From: Nostoc foliaceum FACHB-393
GTDB taxonomy: Bacteria; Cyanobacteriota; Cyanobacteriia; Cyanobacteriales; Nostocaceae
Length of the DNA stretch: 64,000 bases
Direction of reading: 5' to 3'
NCBI RefSeq assembly: GCF_014698505.1
Contig: NZ_JACJTD010000025.1
Span: forward strand, 1 to 64,000
Under the pieces are notes generated by a model. That model saw nothing but the letters and a program-made list of their open reading frames with translations. It had not been told where the DNA came from and made no database searches. Below are positions 43,813 to 55,500 of this stretch, piece by piece. The first letter of the stretch is position 1; each line of letters opens with the position of its first letter. The position numbers and the translations under genes are program-made.

Positions 43813-44338
43813 AACAGAGCAATTTTTGGTTAATCCCAATTAAAATCTTACCTGCTAATCAGGGCTAAAATTCATTAGATTAAGCAATATTAAATACTAG
43901 GATCTTTGGGAAAGACATTCCAGTAAGTAGAAGCTAAAATGTCTCTAAACGATTTTTTAATAAATTTATTAATTACGTAAATTAAATTATCATTTGAGAT
44001 CAAAGGTTATATATACAGTTTTATCCTCTCCATAAGGTGGGCAAAAGATGATATTCACTCATTGCCACCAAGTTTTCACATTCTGGCAAATCAAAAGGGG
44101 AAGAATAGAGTTTTGAAAGATTTTGAACGTTGTATTCCTTCAGAGGAAAAATATCTAGAAGCATTCCACTCAATTTATCAGGGATTGACCAGTTTTAATT
44201 AAAAATTAAAGATTAAAAATTGAAAGAAATAATAATTTTTAATTAATTCTGGGTACAAGCCCCCACTGATAGCGCAGCGTTAGCGAGTCCACGAGCGTCT
44301 TGCAATTTTTAATTTTACATTATTAATTTTTAATTGAG
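43813..44338. other. Spacer with low-complexity AT repeats and a small dispersed repeat
   Basis: It contains AATTAAAAATTAAAG-type tandem runs near 44200 and 44300 and the 32-bp repeat at 44268-44299. A short frame near 44107-44202 (VLKDFERCIPSEEKYLEAFH, then SIYQGLTSFN) could be a gene fragment but is not recognisable. Confidence 0.45.
44268..44299 (+). repeat. 32-bp small dispersed repeat, intergenic copy
   Basis: It begins GATAGCGCAGCGTTAGCGAG and ends GAGCGTC. It is 30/32 identical to the copy at 49116-49147 inside the NRPS gene. Confidence 0.8.
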
Positions 44339-44656
44339 TTGAATGCGGGACACAAAGCGATCTTGAATAAGTTGTATCAGCATTGTTATTTTATGAAGGA
44401 CAATCGCAGATTACGTACTTGGGAGTTATCTGAAGCTGCGGGATATGACGGTGATTCTGCTGGTCAAATTGGTCATTTAGGTGAAAAATTTTGCAATTTC
44501 TTTGGAGTAAAATCTGGCGAATTTGGGCAGCCAGCACTTGCAATAATTAGTTGGTTTCCAGATGAAATCAATGGATATTGGTACATTGAGCTAATTCCTG
44601 AAGCAGCTAGAGCATTTAGTCGTTTTCACCTAGAAACTATCCAATGCAAATATTAA
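44339..44656 (+). CDS. Small uncharacterised protein
   Basis: 105 residues from a TTG start at 44339 (MNAGHKAILNKLYQHCYFMK); an internal Met 18 codons on is an alternative. It is soluble. Segments such as LRTWELSEAAGYDGDSAGQI, FCNFFGVKSGEFGQPALAI and WYIELIPEAARAFSRF give it the look of a real compact alpha/beta protein, but I do not recognise a family. No neighbour suggests a role. Confidence 0.5.
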   Translation: MNAGHKAILNKLYQHCYFMKDNRRLRTWELSEAAGYDGDSAGQIGHLGEKFCNFFGVKSGEFGQPALAIISWFPDEINGYWYIELIPEAARAFSRFHLETIQCKY

Positions 44657-44944
44657 TTTTATAGTAATAGGCTTGCGTTAAGGCTTGTAGTTAGCGATCG
44701 CTCCTCTCAGATTTTCCAGCACTGTCATTTGGTGTCTAACTGCGATCGCTTATAGTTATATTAGCTTATACCTGCGAAGATGTAGCAGGTGGCGGGATAA
44801 TCTCAAGACCAAATTTTAGACTTGTCCGAAATATTAACTTAGGAAAAGAAAAATGGTAAAACGTTTAATTGAGTGCTTACCATTTTTCAGTATTAATTAT
44901 GGTTTTTAATTATATAGCGGTTCTCGTTTACGTGAGGTACACCG

Positions 44945-44973
44945 GTAGGGGCACGGCACTGCCGTGCCCCTAC
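44945..44973. repeat. 29-bp perfect palindrome related to the 14220-14483 element
   Basis: GTAGGGGCACGGCA (44945-44958), one C, then TGCCGTGCCCCTAC (44960-44973). The left flank GTTTACGTGAGGTACACC also flanks the element at 14220-14483 (inverted), so this looks like an internally deleted relative. Confidence 0.75.
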
Positions 44974-45173
44974 GAATTAAAGCCAAACAGGAAAGCCAAA
45001 AAATTAGAATCAATGCGGCTGGTGGAGGTCGCCCAGATGGGTACTATTGAAGCCCCAGAATGATGCCGTCCTTAGTACGCTGTTCCAAAACAAAGCGCGG
45101 GTAGCCCCAGTGTTGGGGGATTGATATTGTGGGTTGCATTGATTTAATGGGGATTGTTGAGAATGTGGTGAGA

Positions 45174-45197
45174 GGCGTAGCCCGCTGTAGGTATCGC
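45174..45197. repeat. 24-bp small dispersed repeat (copy B)
   Basis: It reads GGCGTAGCCCGCTGTAGG then TATCGC, 20/24 identical to 3954-3977. Confidence 0.7.
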
Positions 45198-45229
45198 AGT
45201 TGTCAAGCGATCGCCTGGAATGAGAACAA

Positions 45230-45355
45230 TTACGCCATTACTAACTCTGCTTTCTCCAGCATATGTTGCAATTTATCGCCAGTTAGCTGTTCTAACGGTT
45301 GATCTAAATGTTTTGGAATCTGAATATGGGGACAACAATGGTCGCATAAGGCCAT
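45230..45355 (-). CDS. Possible small Cys-rich protein or gene fragment
   Basis: 41 residues on the minus strand: MALCDHCCPHIQIPKHLDQP, LEQLTGDKLQHMLEKAELVM, A. The frame stays open for about ten codons upstream (VGRIRPGWIFDLAI), suggesting that it is the tail of a longer protein. CDHCCPH could bind a metal. It sits in the long spacer 44657-45895, which otherwise holds repeats. Low confidence. Confidence 0.3.
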   Translation of the reverse strand: MALCDHCCPHIQIPKHLDQPLEQLTGDKLQHMLEKAELVMA

Positions 45356-45522
45356 TATAGCGAGGTCAAATATCCAACCTGGGCGGATTCTTCCAACTCA
45401 AGGTGGCTCTTACTTCGGGGCAGAAGCCGGGTTTTGACTTCTTGCTCTGGTGTTAGAGTTATGACCCTAAGCTTGTGAAATTATCAAGAAGTTAAAGTTA
45501 ATAATTATTTTTATTTAGTATT

Positions 45523-45636
45523 TTAACTGTCTTAACTGTCCAGTTAACTGTCTTAACTGTCTTAACTGTCCAGTTAATAAAGTTAACTGGACAGTTAACT
45601 GTCTTAACTGTCCAGTTAACTTTTTACTTAACTGTT
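45523..45636. repeat. Iteron-like array of the 9-mer TTAACTGTC
   Basis: Seven exact TTAACTGTC units start at 45523, 45532, 45544, 45553, 45562, 45595 and 45604, with variants at 45574, 45583 and 45628. CAG triplets separate groups, and each TTAACTG-TC-CAGTTAA junction is a local palindrome. The array lies 260-370 bases upstream of the gene at 45896 and about 1 kb upstream of the NRPS gene. Direct repeats of this kind can bind a regulator; no binding protein can be named. Confidence 0.8.
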
Positions 45637-45895
45637 TTAACCCTATTGCATTTTGTTGATAAAGCTGAGATGATTTATTAGTTAAGAGTTATGTGTAAAG
45701 CTAGCGTTTATTAATAACTTAGTCATCAAATCAAGAGTAAAAAAAGATAAAATTATATAGTCTTAACTTAATTTGAGTGGTAATAGCTCTTATATATCTT
45801 GTTATATCTTGTTAGAAAAGTTTTATTTACTAAAATTTAATCTCGTACCCCTATTAATGTTTTAACCAAGAATGTAAGGATTTTAGGTAATTACA

Positions 45896-46255
45896 ATGGA
45901 CGAAATCGTTAAAAAACTTGCTGGTCTAGGTCTTCCTGGTATAATTCTCGTGATTTTAACGGTTACATCAGGAGGTAGTTCTGCCGCCATTGCAGCTACT
46001 CTTACAGCATTAGGAGGGCCGTTTGGTGTCGTTGGAGGTATAGCCCTGCTTGGTCTAATAACAGTTGTAGGGGATGCTGTAGCAGGATATGGGCTTGAAT
46101 CCATTGTTAAGGCTATTTATAAAGAACGTAGCAAAAACGAATCTGTTCAAGTTCTCCTCAAGGAGATTAAAGATTTACCGATTACTGAGGAGCTAAAACT
46201 CAAATTGAAAAATGAACTTAGCCCAGAAAATTTTACCGATACCCAAGAGGTTTAG
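45896..46255 (+). CDS. Small hydrophobic Gly-rich membrane protein
   Basis: 119 residues. Residues about 10-32 (LGLPGIILVILTVTSGGSSA) and 33-66 (IAATLTALGGPFGVVGGIAL, LGLITVVGDAVAGYG) are hydrophobic and rich in Gly and Ala, followed by an amphipathic charged C-terminus (IYKERSKNESVQVLLKEIKD ... ENFTDTQEV). The layout recalls holin-like or pore-forming peptides, or membrane modules of unknown cyanobacterial proteins. I do not recognise a family. It is on the same strand as the NRPS gene, 298 bases before it, and downstream of the 9-mer array. Confidence 0.65.
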   Translation: MDEIVKKLAGLGLPGIILVILTVTSGGSSAAIAATLTALGGPFGVVGGIALLGLITVVGDAVAGYGLESIVKAIYKERSKNESVQVLLKEIKDLPITEELKLKLKNELSPENFTDTQEV

Positions 46256-46541
46256 ATTACAAAAATAGTTTAAGTTATTGAGAATTTATTTTGATGGCTA
46301 TTTCTTAATTCATCTCAACTCAGTTTGAGAAAAATTATATTTAGCTAATTTCATTCTCGTAAGAACAAAATTTGTCTTCTTCTAACCAGCTATATATTAG
46401 CCAGTACAAGCTGTTTTCACACCGCCAATAATAAGAGTGCTAAAGCGAGCTAAATCCATCTATTTTTGGAAACTTTTTTGAGATAAAAAGACCTCTGCTC
46501 GCGCATTATTTGTATTGTTATAACCAAAATTATCAGTATTT

Positions 46542-46547
46542 TAAGGA
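46542..46547 (+). promoter_or_regulatory. Ribosome-binding site of the NRPS gene
   Basis: AAGGAG six bases before ATG 46554. It fixes the start (MDGIIKIMYPLSSGQEAMWF) over the second Met at 46575. Confidence 0.7.
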
Positions 46548-46553
46548 GTTCCA

Positions 46554-49500
46554 ATGGATGGAATTATAAAAATAATGTATCCACTCTCTTCTGGTCAAGA
46601 AGCAATGTGGTTTATCTACCAAATTGCTTCAGAGAGTGTTGCTTATAATATATTTATTACCGTAAAAATTAATTCATATTTAAATATTGCTGCTGTCAAT
46701 CGTGTATGGGGAAAAATTATTGAACACCATCCTATTCTCCGAACCACATATACTATTCATGAAGGCAAACCCGTTCAGCAAGTTAATCAACAACATAAAT
46801 TTAATCTTGAGGTAATAGATGCCAAGAATTGGAGTGAAAACCAATTAAAAGAGAAAATATTTGCTATAACTGACCGCCCTTTTAACTTAGAAAAAGATTC
46901 AGTTTTGAGAGTTAATTTATTTACTCGTTCAGCAGAAGAACACATTCTCTTACTAACAATGCACCACATTGCAGGTGATATGTGGTCTTTTGATTTACTG
47001 CTGAGTGAATTTAAAGCTTTGTATGCTGATGAAATTGAGCAAGTTAGTCAAGAGCAGACAGAGGCGGCAGATTCTTTTACCAAGAATAAATCTTATCTAG
47101 AATTTGTCCGCTGGCAGTCAGAAATGCTATCTAGTTCCAGGGGAGAAAAACTTTGGCAATACTGGCAACAACAATTAGCTGGCGAATTGCCAATTTTGAA
47201 TTTGCTTGTAGATAAACCCCGCCCCCCGGTAAAGACTTCTCAAGGAGCAACACATATTTCAAAGCTAGATGAACAGTTAATTCAAAAACTCAATCATCTA
47301 GCTCTAGTCTCTAGAACAAGCCTTTATCAGATTCTGCTAGCAGCATTTTACGTGCAACTTTACCGCTACACCAATCAAACAGACATCCTCATAGGAAGCC
47401 CGATGAGAGGTAGGTGGGGTAGAGAGTTTAAAGAGATTGTCGGCTACTTCGTTAACCTGAACGTTTTACGAGTTTCTGTCCAGGAAAACGCCACGTTCAA
47501 AGAATTTCTCGCTCAAGTCAGCAAGACAGTTAGAGAAGCCCAAAAGCATCAAGATTACCCTTTTTCTTTGTTAGCAGAACAACTCCAGCCACAACGAGAT
47601 CCCAGTCGTTCTCCTTTATGTCAAGTTAGTTTTACTTGGCAAGCACACCGTTGGTGTGAACCAACAGAAAATTCTTTGCACAGTGGAGAACAACTGCTTG
47701 AGATAAAACCATACTTGCTGGGACATCAAAGGGGTGCAGACTTTGATCTGAATTTAATGGCGATGGAAGCTCAGGGAGTATTGCAACTCTGCTGGCAATA
47801 CAATACTGACTTGTTTGAGGCTAGTACAATCATGCGTATGGCAGGGCATTTTATGACCTTGCTTGAAGGCATTGTAGCTAATCCTCAAGAGCAGATTTGG
47901 CAATTACCTCTGCTGACAGAAATTGAACAACAGCAGTTATTAGTTGAGTGGAATGATACAGGTGTAGATTATCTCCAAGATAAATGTATCCATCAGTTCT
48001 TTGAGGAGCAAGTAGATAGCACACCCGATGCTGTAGCAGTTGTGTTTGAAAATCAACAATTGACTTACCAGCAGTTGAATTGTCGCGCTAACCAATTAGC
48101 CCATTACTTACAATCTTTGGGTGTGGGTGAAAATGTGCTGGTGGGTTTGTGTGTAGAACGTTCCTTAGAGATGGTGGTGGGACTATTGGGGATTCTCAAG
48201 GCGGGTGGGGCTTATGTGCCACTTGATCCTGAGTATCCTGCTGAACGCTTAAGCTTCATGCTCACAGACACTCAAGTAAAAGTGCTGTTGACTCAAGAGA
48301 AATTAGTTGAATCTCTTCCTCAACATCAAGCCCGTGTCGTATGCTTAGATACCGACTGGCACAGCATTAGCCAAGCAAATCAGGATAATCTCAATAGCAC
48401 AGTCAGGGCAGAAAACCTCTCTTATGTGATTTACACCTCCGGTTCTACAGGTACACCCAAGGGAGTCGCCGTCACTCATCAGGCCGTCAATCGACTGGTG
48501 TTAAACACCAACTATATACAGTTAACAGATGATGAATGCGTTGCTCAAGCGGCAAATATTGCTTTTGATGCAGCTACCTTTGAGATTTGGGGAGCATTGC
48601 TGCACGGAGCCAAGCTAGTCATTATTACTAAATCCGTATTGCTGATCCCAGAAGAATTTGCTGTCAATATCCGCGAGCATCAAGTCAGTGTCTTATTTTT
48701 AACTACAGCTTTATTCAATCAGTTAGCCAGTGTTGTCCCGCAAGCATTTAGTTCTCTACGATATCTACTATTTGGTGGTGAAGCGGTTGATCCCAAATGG
48801 GTGCTGGAAGTGCTAGATAAAGGCGCTCCTCAACACTTGCTCCATGTGTATGGGCCAACAGAGAACACCACTTTTTCTTCTTGGTATTTGGTAGAGGACT
48901 TAGCAACGACAGCTACAACTATTCCCATTGGTCGGATGATCGCTAATACGCAAATCTACATCCTTGACCAAAACTTACAGCCTGTACCAGTAGGTGTGCC
49001 AGGAGAAATATATCTTGGTGGAGCAGGATTAGCACAGGGCTACTTCAACCGCCCTGAATTGACAAAAGAGAAATTCATCCCCAATCCGTTTGAGAAGGCA
49101 GGAAGCAGGAGGCAGGATAGCGCAGCGGTAGCGAGTCCGCGAGCGTCGGCAGGAGGCAGAAGGCAGAAAGTAGAAGGGAGTAAATTATATAAAACGGGGG
49201 ATTTGGCACGCTATTTAGCAGATGGCAATATTGAATACTTAGGACGTATTGACAATCAAGTAAAAATACGTGGTTTCCGCATCGAGTTGAGCGAAATCGA
49301 AGCAGTCCTGAGCCAACATGGTGATGTGCAAGTATCTTGTGTCATTGTCCGGGAAGATACCCCTGGTGATAAACGTTTAGTCGCCTATGTGGTAGCACAT
49401 CAGGATTGTAAACTCACAATCAGCGAACTGCGGCAATTCCTCAAAGCAAAACTTCCAGATTACATGGTGCCAAATGCAATAGTTATCTTGGAGTCACTGC

Positions 49501-52500
49501 CGCTTACTCCCAACGGCAAAGTAGACCGTCGTGCCTTACCCACACCGGATTTACATAGCGAACAACAAGATAAATTTGTTGCACCTCGTAACCCAATAGA
49601 AGAAATGCTGGCACTCCTTTGGACACAAGTGCTGAAAGTAGAGCTTTTAGGCATTCATGACAACTTCTTTGAACTTGGTGGACACTCGCTACTAGCAACA
49701 CAATTAGTTTCACGCATCCGCAACGTTTTTAAAGTGGAACTAGCATTACGTGAGTTGTTTGCAAGAGCGACAGTAGCGGAATTAGCACAATCAATTAGGC
49801 AGTTACAGCAACAAGACTTAGAACTCTCTGAACCACCTATCTTACCAAAGGTGAGGGATGCAGAATTACCACTGTCTTATGCTCAACAGCGTCTATGGTT
49901 TTTAGATCAGTTAGAGCCGAACAGCGCCTTTTACAACATTCCTATGGCTTTGCGTCTAGTAGGAAATTTGAATCAACCAGCCCTAGAACAAAGCTTACTA
50001 GAGATTATTCATCGCCACGAAGCCTTACGCACCAACTTTATTACAGTTGATGGAAAACCTTCTCAAATTATTCAAACGAGAAGGGAACAGGGAACAGGGA
50101 ACAGGGAACAGGGGACTGTATCAATTGTTGACTTCAAGGATTTATCTACAAACGAGCAAGAAATAGCTTCAAAGCAATTAGCGCGACAACAAGCTATTGA
50201 GCCTTTTGACCTGGCAAACGGAGCATTAATCAGGACAACATTACTAGTGCTGTCGGAGACAGAACACATATTGTTAGTGTGTATGCATCATGTTGTCAGT
50301 GATGGCTGGTCAATGGGTGTGTTTGTTCAAGAACTAGCAGCGCTGTACGATGCTTATGCTCAAGGTCAGCCGTCACCTTTAGCACCGCTACCAATTCAGT
50401 ATGCAGATTTTGCTATCTGGCAAAGAGAGTGGTTGCAAGGAAATGTACTGCAAAACCAACTAACTTACTGGCAACAACAACTGGCAAACGCACCATCTCT
50501 ATTGTCGCTGCCCACAGACCGGCCCAGACCTGCTGTGCAGACTTTTGCTGGTGCATATCAAAAGTTTGCCCTCTCTGCTGAACTCACTGGTAGGTTGACA
50601 CAACTGAGTCAGAAACAAGGGGTGACTTTGTTCATGACACTTTTGGCAGCGTTTGATACCTTACTTTACCGTTACACAGGTGCAGAAGACATTTTGGTGG
50701 GGTCTCCCATTGCTAACCGCGATCGCAGTGAAATAGAAGGGTTAATTGGCTTTTTTGTCAATACTTTAGTCATGCGTACTGACTTAGCAGGCAACCCCAG
50801 TTTTAGCGAATTACTGACTCGTGTCCGCGAAATAGCAATGGAGGCATACTCGCATCAGCATTTGCCTTTTGAAATGCTAGTGGAAGCATTACAGCCAGAA
50901 CGGGATCTTAGCCATACACCGCTATTCCAAGTGATGTTTACACTTCAGAATGCGCCCATATCGACCGTTGAGTTAAATCAGTTAAGTGTCAGTTCAACGT
51001 TGATAGAAGGTACAACTTCCAAGTTTGATCTTACCTTGTCAATGGAAAATACTGCTACTGGAGTAGTGGGTGTGTGGGAGTATAGCACTGACTTGTTTGA
51101 TGCCAGCACTATTGAGCGAATGACGGGTCATTTTGTGACATTGCTTGAAAGTATTATTGCTAAACCACAACAATCCATTTCTCAATTGCCCCTGTTGACA
51201 GAAGTTGAGCAACAACAATTATTGGTTGAGTGGAACAATACTCAAGCAGATTATCCCCTTGATAAATGTCTCCATCAGTTGTTTGAGGAGCAAGTAGCGC
51301 TTACACCCGATGCTGTAGCGGTGGTGTTTGAAAACCAACAACTGACTTACCAGCAGTTAAATTGTCGCGCAAATGAGTTAGCACATTACTTGCAGTCTTT
51401 GGGAGTGGGAGCAGATGTGCTGGTGGGTATTTGTCTGGAGCGATCGCTCTTGATGGTAGTAGGACTGTTAGGGATTCTTAAGGCGGGTGGGGCTTATGTG
51501 CCACTTGACCCAGACTATCCTAGCGATCGCTTGAGCTTCATGCTAGAAGATGCTCAAGTTGGAGTGCTGCTGACACAACAGCAGCTCAAAGAAAAGTTAC
51601 CTCAGCATCAAGGGCAGGTTGTATATTTAGATACTGATTGGCAATTTATTTCTCAGTTCAGTCAGGAAAATCCAATTACTACTGTACAAGCTAGTAACTT
51701 GGCTTATGTGATTTACACATCCGGTTCTACTGGCAAGCCCAAAGGAGCAATGAACACTCACTTGGGGATTTGCAATCGCCTGTTGTGGATGCAACAAGCT
51801 TATCAATTAACAGCAGTAGATTGCATTTTACAGAAAACTCCTTTTAGCTTCGACGTGTCAGTTTGGGAGTTCTTCTGGCCATTGTTGAATGGAGCGCGTT
51901 TAGTTGTAGCTAAACCAAGAGGACATAAAGATAGTGCTTACTTGGTCAACCTAATTTTAGAGCAGCAGGTTACTCATGTGCATTTTGTTCCTTCTATGCT
52001 CCAGGTTTTCTTAGAAGAACCAAGTCTCGAAAATTGCCGTAGCTTGAAACGAGTTATATGTAGTGGTGAAGCTTTGCCTGTAGAACTTCAGGAACGCTTT
52101 TTTGCTCGGTTAGAGTGTGAATTGCACAATCTATATGGGCCAACAGAAGCGGCAATTGATGTTACCTACTGGCAATGCTTTCCAGATGGAAATCTTAGGA
52201 CAGTACCGATTGGTCGTGCGATCGCCAACACACAAATCTACATTTTAGACGAGCATCTGCAACCAGTTCCTGTAGGTGTAGCCGGAGAATTGCATATTGC
52301 TGGTTTGGGCTTGGCACGAGGCTACTTGAACCGTCCAGAGTTGACAAAAGAAAAATTCATTTCCAACCCCTTTGACAATTCAAAATTATATAAAACTGGA
52401 GATTTAGCGCGTTATTTACCAGATGGTACAATTGAATACATCGGGCGAATTGATAACCAAGTAAAAATACGAGGTTTCCGCATCGAATTGGGAGAAATTG

Positions 52501-55500
52501 AGGTATTACTGAACCAATGTGAGGACGTGCAGGCATCTTGTGTTATTGCCCGCGAAGGTACGACGGGGGATAAATGCTTAGTCGCCTATGTAGTGCCACA
52601 TCAGCACTCTAAACCCACAACCAATGAACTGCGGCAATTCCTGAAAGCAAAGCTACCAGACTACATGGTGCCAAGTGCTTTTGTAATATTGGAATCAATG
52701 CCACTCACTTCTAACGGCAAAGTAGACCGTCGCGCTTTACCCGCACCGGATTTATCCAGCGAAATCAAAGATAAATATGTAGCCCCACGTACTCCAATTG
52801 AAGAAATACTGGCGCAAACTTGGTCACAAGTACTGCAACTGCCACAGGTAGGCATACATGATAACTTCTTTGAACTTGGGGGACACTCACTATTAGCAAC
52901 ACAATTAGTTTCACGCATCCGCAACATTTTCAAAGTGGAACTACCATTGCGAGAGTTGTTTGCCGCCGCCACACTAGCCGAATTAGCACGAGAAATTGAA
53001 CAATTACAGCAACAAGACTTACAACTGTCTGCACCACCTATCTTACCAAGGGCGGAGAATGCACAATTAGCACTGTCTTATGCTCAACAGCGTCTGTGGT
53101 TTTTAGACCAATTCGAGCCAAACAGTCCCTTCTACAATATGTCCATAGCCTTGCGTTTAGCAGGAACTGTAGAAGTTGCCGCATTAGAACAAAGCTTCCA
53201 AGAAATTATTCATCGCCACGAAGCGTTACGTACTAATTTCATTACGGTTGATGGACAAGCAACACAAATCATTCAAAAAGAAACGAATTGGACAGTTTCA
53301 GTTGTTGATTTGAAGCATTTATCTACAACTGAACAAGAAATAGCTTCACAGCAATTAGTGCAACAACAAGCTATTCAACCCTTTGAGTTAGCAACACAAG
53401 CATTGGTAAGAGCAACATTAGTAGTGCTATCCGAGACAGAACACATACTGTTAATATGTATACACCACATAGTCTCTGATGGCTGGTCAATTGGTTTGTT
53501 TCTTCAAGAACTAGCAGCACTTTACAATGCTTATTCTCAAGGTCAGCCGTCACCATTAGCGCCACTGCCGATTCAATATGCAGATTTTGCACTGTGGCAA
53601 AGACAGTGGTTGCAAGGAGAAGTACTACAAAGCCAATTGAATTATTGGCAACAAAAATTGGCTTCGGCTCCAACCTTATTGTCGCTACCCACAGACCGAC
53701 CAAGATTGGCTGTGCAAACTTACCAAGGGACACATCAAGAGTTTGCACTTTCTGAAGGACTAACTAGTAAGCTGGCAAAACTCAGCCAAGAGCAAGGGGT
53801 GACTCTGTTCATGACGCTGTTAGCAGCGTTTGATACGCTGCTTTACCGCTACACAGGTACAGAAGACATTCTGGTGGGTTCGCCAATTGCTAACCGCGAT
53901 CGCAGCGAAATCGAAGGGTTAATTGGCTTTTTTGTCAATACTTTAGTTATGCGTACTGACTTGGCTGGCAACCCCAGTTTTAGCGAATTACTAAGTCGTG
54001 TTCGAGAAATGGCAATGGAGGCGTACTCGCATCAGCATTTGCCTTTTGAAATGCTGGTAGAAGCATTGCAGCCAGAACGGGATCTTAGCCATACACCACT
54101 GTTTCAAGTAATGTTTGTCGTCCAGAATGCACCCACATCTGGATTAGAACTGACTGGGCTAACTGTCAGTTCATTGCCAATAAAAGGTACAACTTCAAGG
54201 TTTGATTTAACCTTAATAATGCAGAACTCTCCTACTGGTTTGGTAGGGGTGTGGGAGTACAACACTGACTTGTTTGATGCCAGTACTATTGAGCGAATGA
54301 CTGGTCATTTTGTGACCTTGCTTGAAGGTATTATTGCTAACCCAGAGGAGCGAATTTCCCAATTAACACTGCTGACACAACCGGAACAACAAAAGTTACT
54401 TGTCGAGTGGAACGATACTCAGGTAGATTATCCACAAGATTTGTGCATCCATCAGTTGTTTGAGAAACAGGTGGATAGTACACCCGATGCGATTGCGCTA
54501 ATCGCACGCTCCGCGAACGCAGTTGTATTTGAAGATCAACAACTGACTTACTATGAATTAAACTACCGCGCTAACCAGTTGGCGAACTACTTGCGGTCTT
54601 TGGGTGTAGGGTCTGATATCCTGGTTGGTCTGTGTGTAGAGCGTTCTTTAGAGATGGTCGTAGGACTTCTGGGGATTCTCAAAGCGGGTGCTGCCTATGT
54701 GCCACTAGACCCAGAATATCCGCTTGAGCGTTTGAGCTTTATTTTAGAAGATGCTCAAGTTAGGGTGTTGCTAACTCAGCAGTCACTTCTTGATAGATTG
54801 CCCCAGCATCAAGCTCACCAAGTCTATTTGGATACTGACGCTCAACTGATTTCCCAATCGGGTCAGGACAATCCCATCTCCGACGTACAAGCAAATAACT
54901 TAGCTTATATAATTTATACTTCTGGTTCTACAGGTCAACCTAAAGGTATAGCCATGAATCAGCTTGCCCTTAGCAATCTGATCTTGTGGCATCGAGAAAA
55001 TCTGAAAATTCCTCATGGAGCAAAAACCCTACAATTTGCTTCTATTAGCTTTGATGTCTCCTTCCAAGAAATATTCACTACCTGGTGTTCTGGAGGCACA
55101 TTGTTCTTAATTGGGGAGGAATTACGCAGAGATACATCAGCTTTGTTAGGTTTTCTCCAACAAAAAGCAATTGAAAGAATGTTTCTCCCCTTTGTTGCCT
55201 TACAGCAACTAGCTGAAGTTGCTATTGGTGGTGAATTAGTTAATAGTCATTTGCGGGAAATCATTACTGCTGGGGAACAGTTGCAGATTACTCCCGCTAT
55301 TTCCCAATGGTTAAGCAAACTAACTGATTGTACATTGCACAATCACTATGGGCCATCAGAGAGCCATTTAGCCACCAGTTTTACTCTGACTAATTCAGTG
55401 GAGACTTGGCCGCTACTTCCTTCCATTGGTCGTCCCATTGCCAACGCGCAAATTTACATTCTGGACAGGTTCTTACAGCCTGTACCCGTTGGTGTACCAG

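Noticed and set aside
45523..45636. CRISPR array
   Set aside because: The repeats are 9 bp, mostly back to back with no unique spacers, and there are no cas genes.
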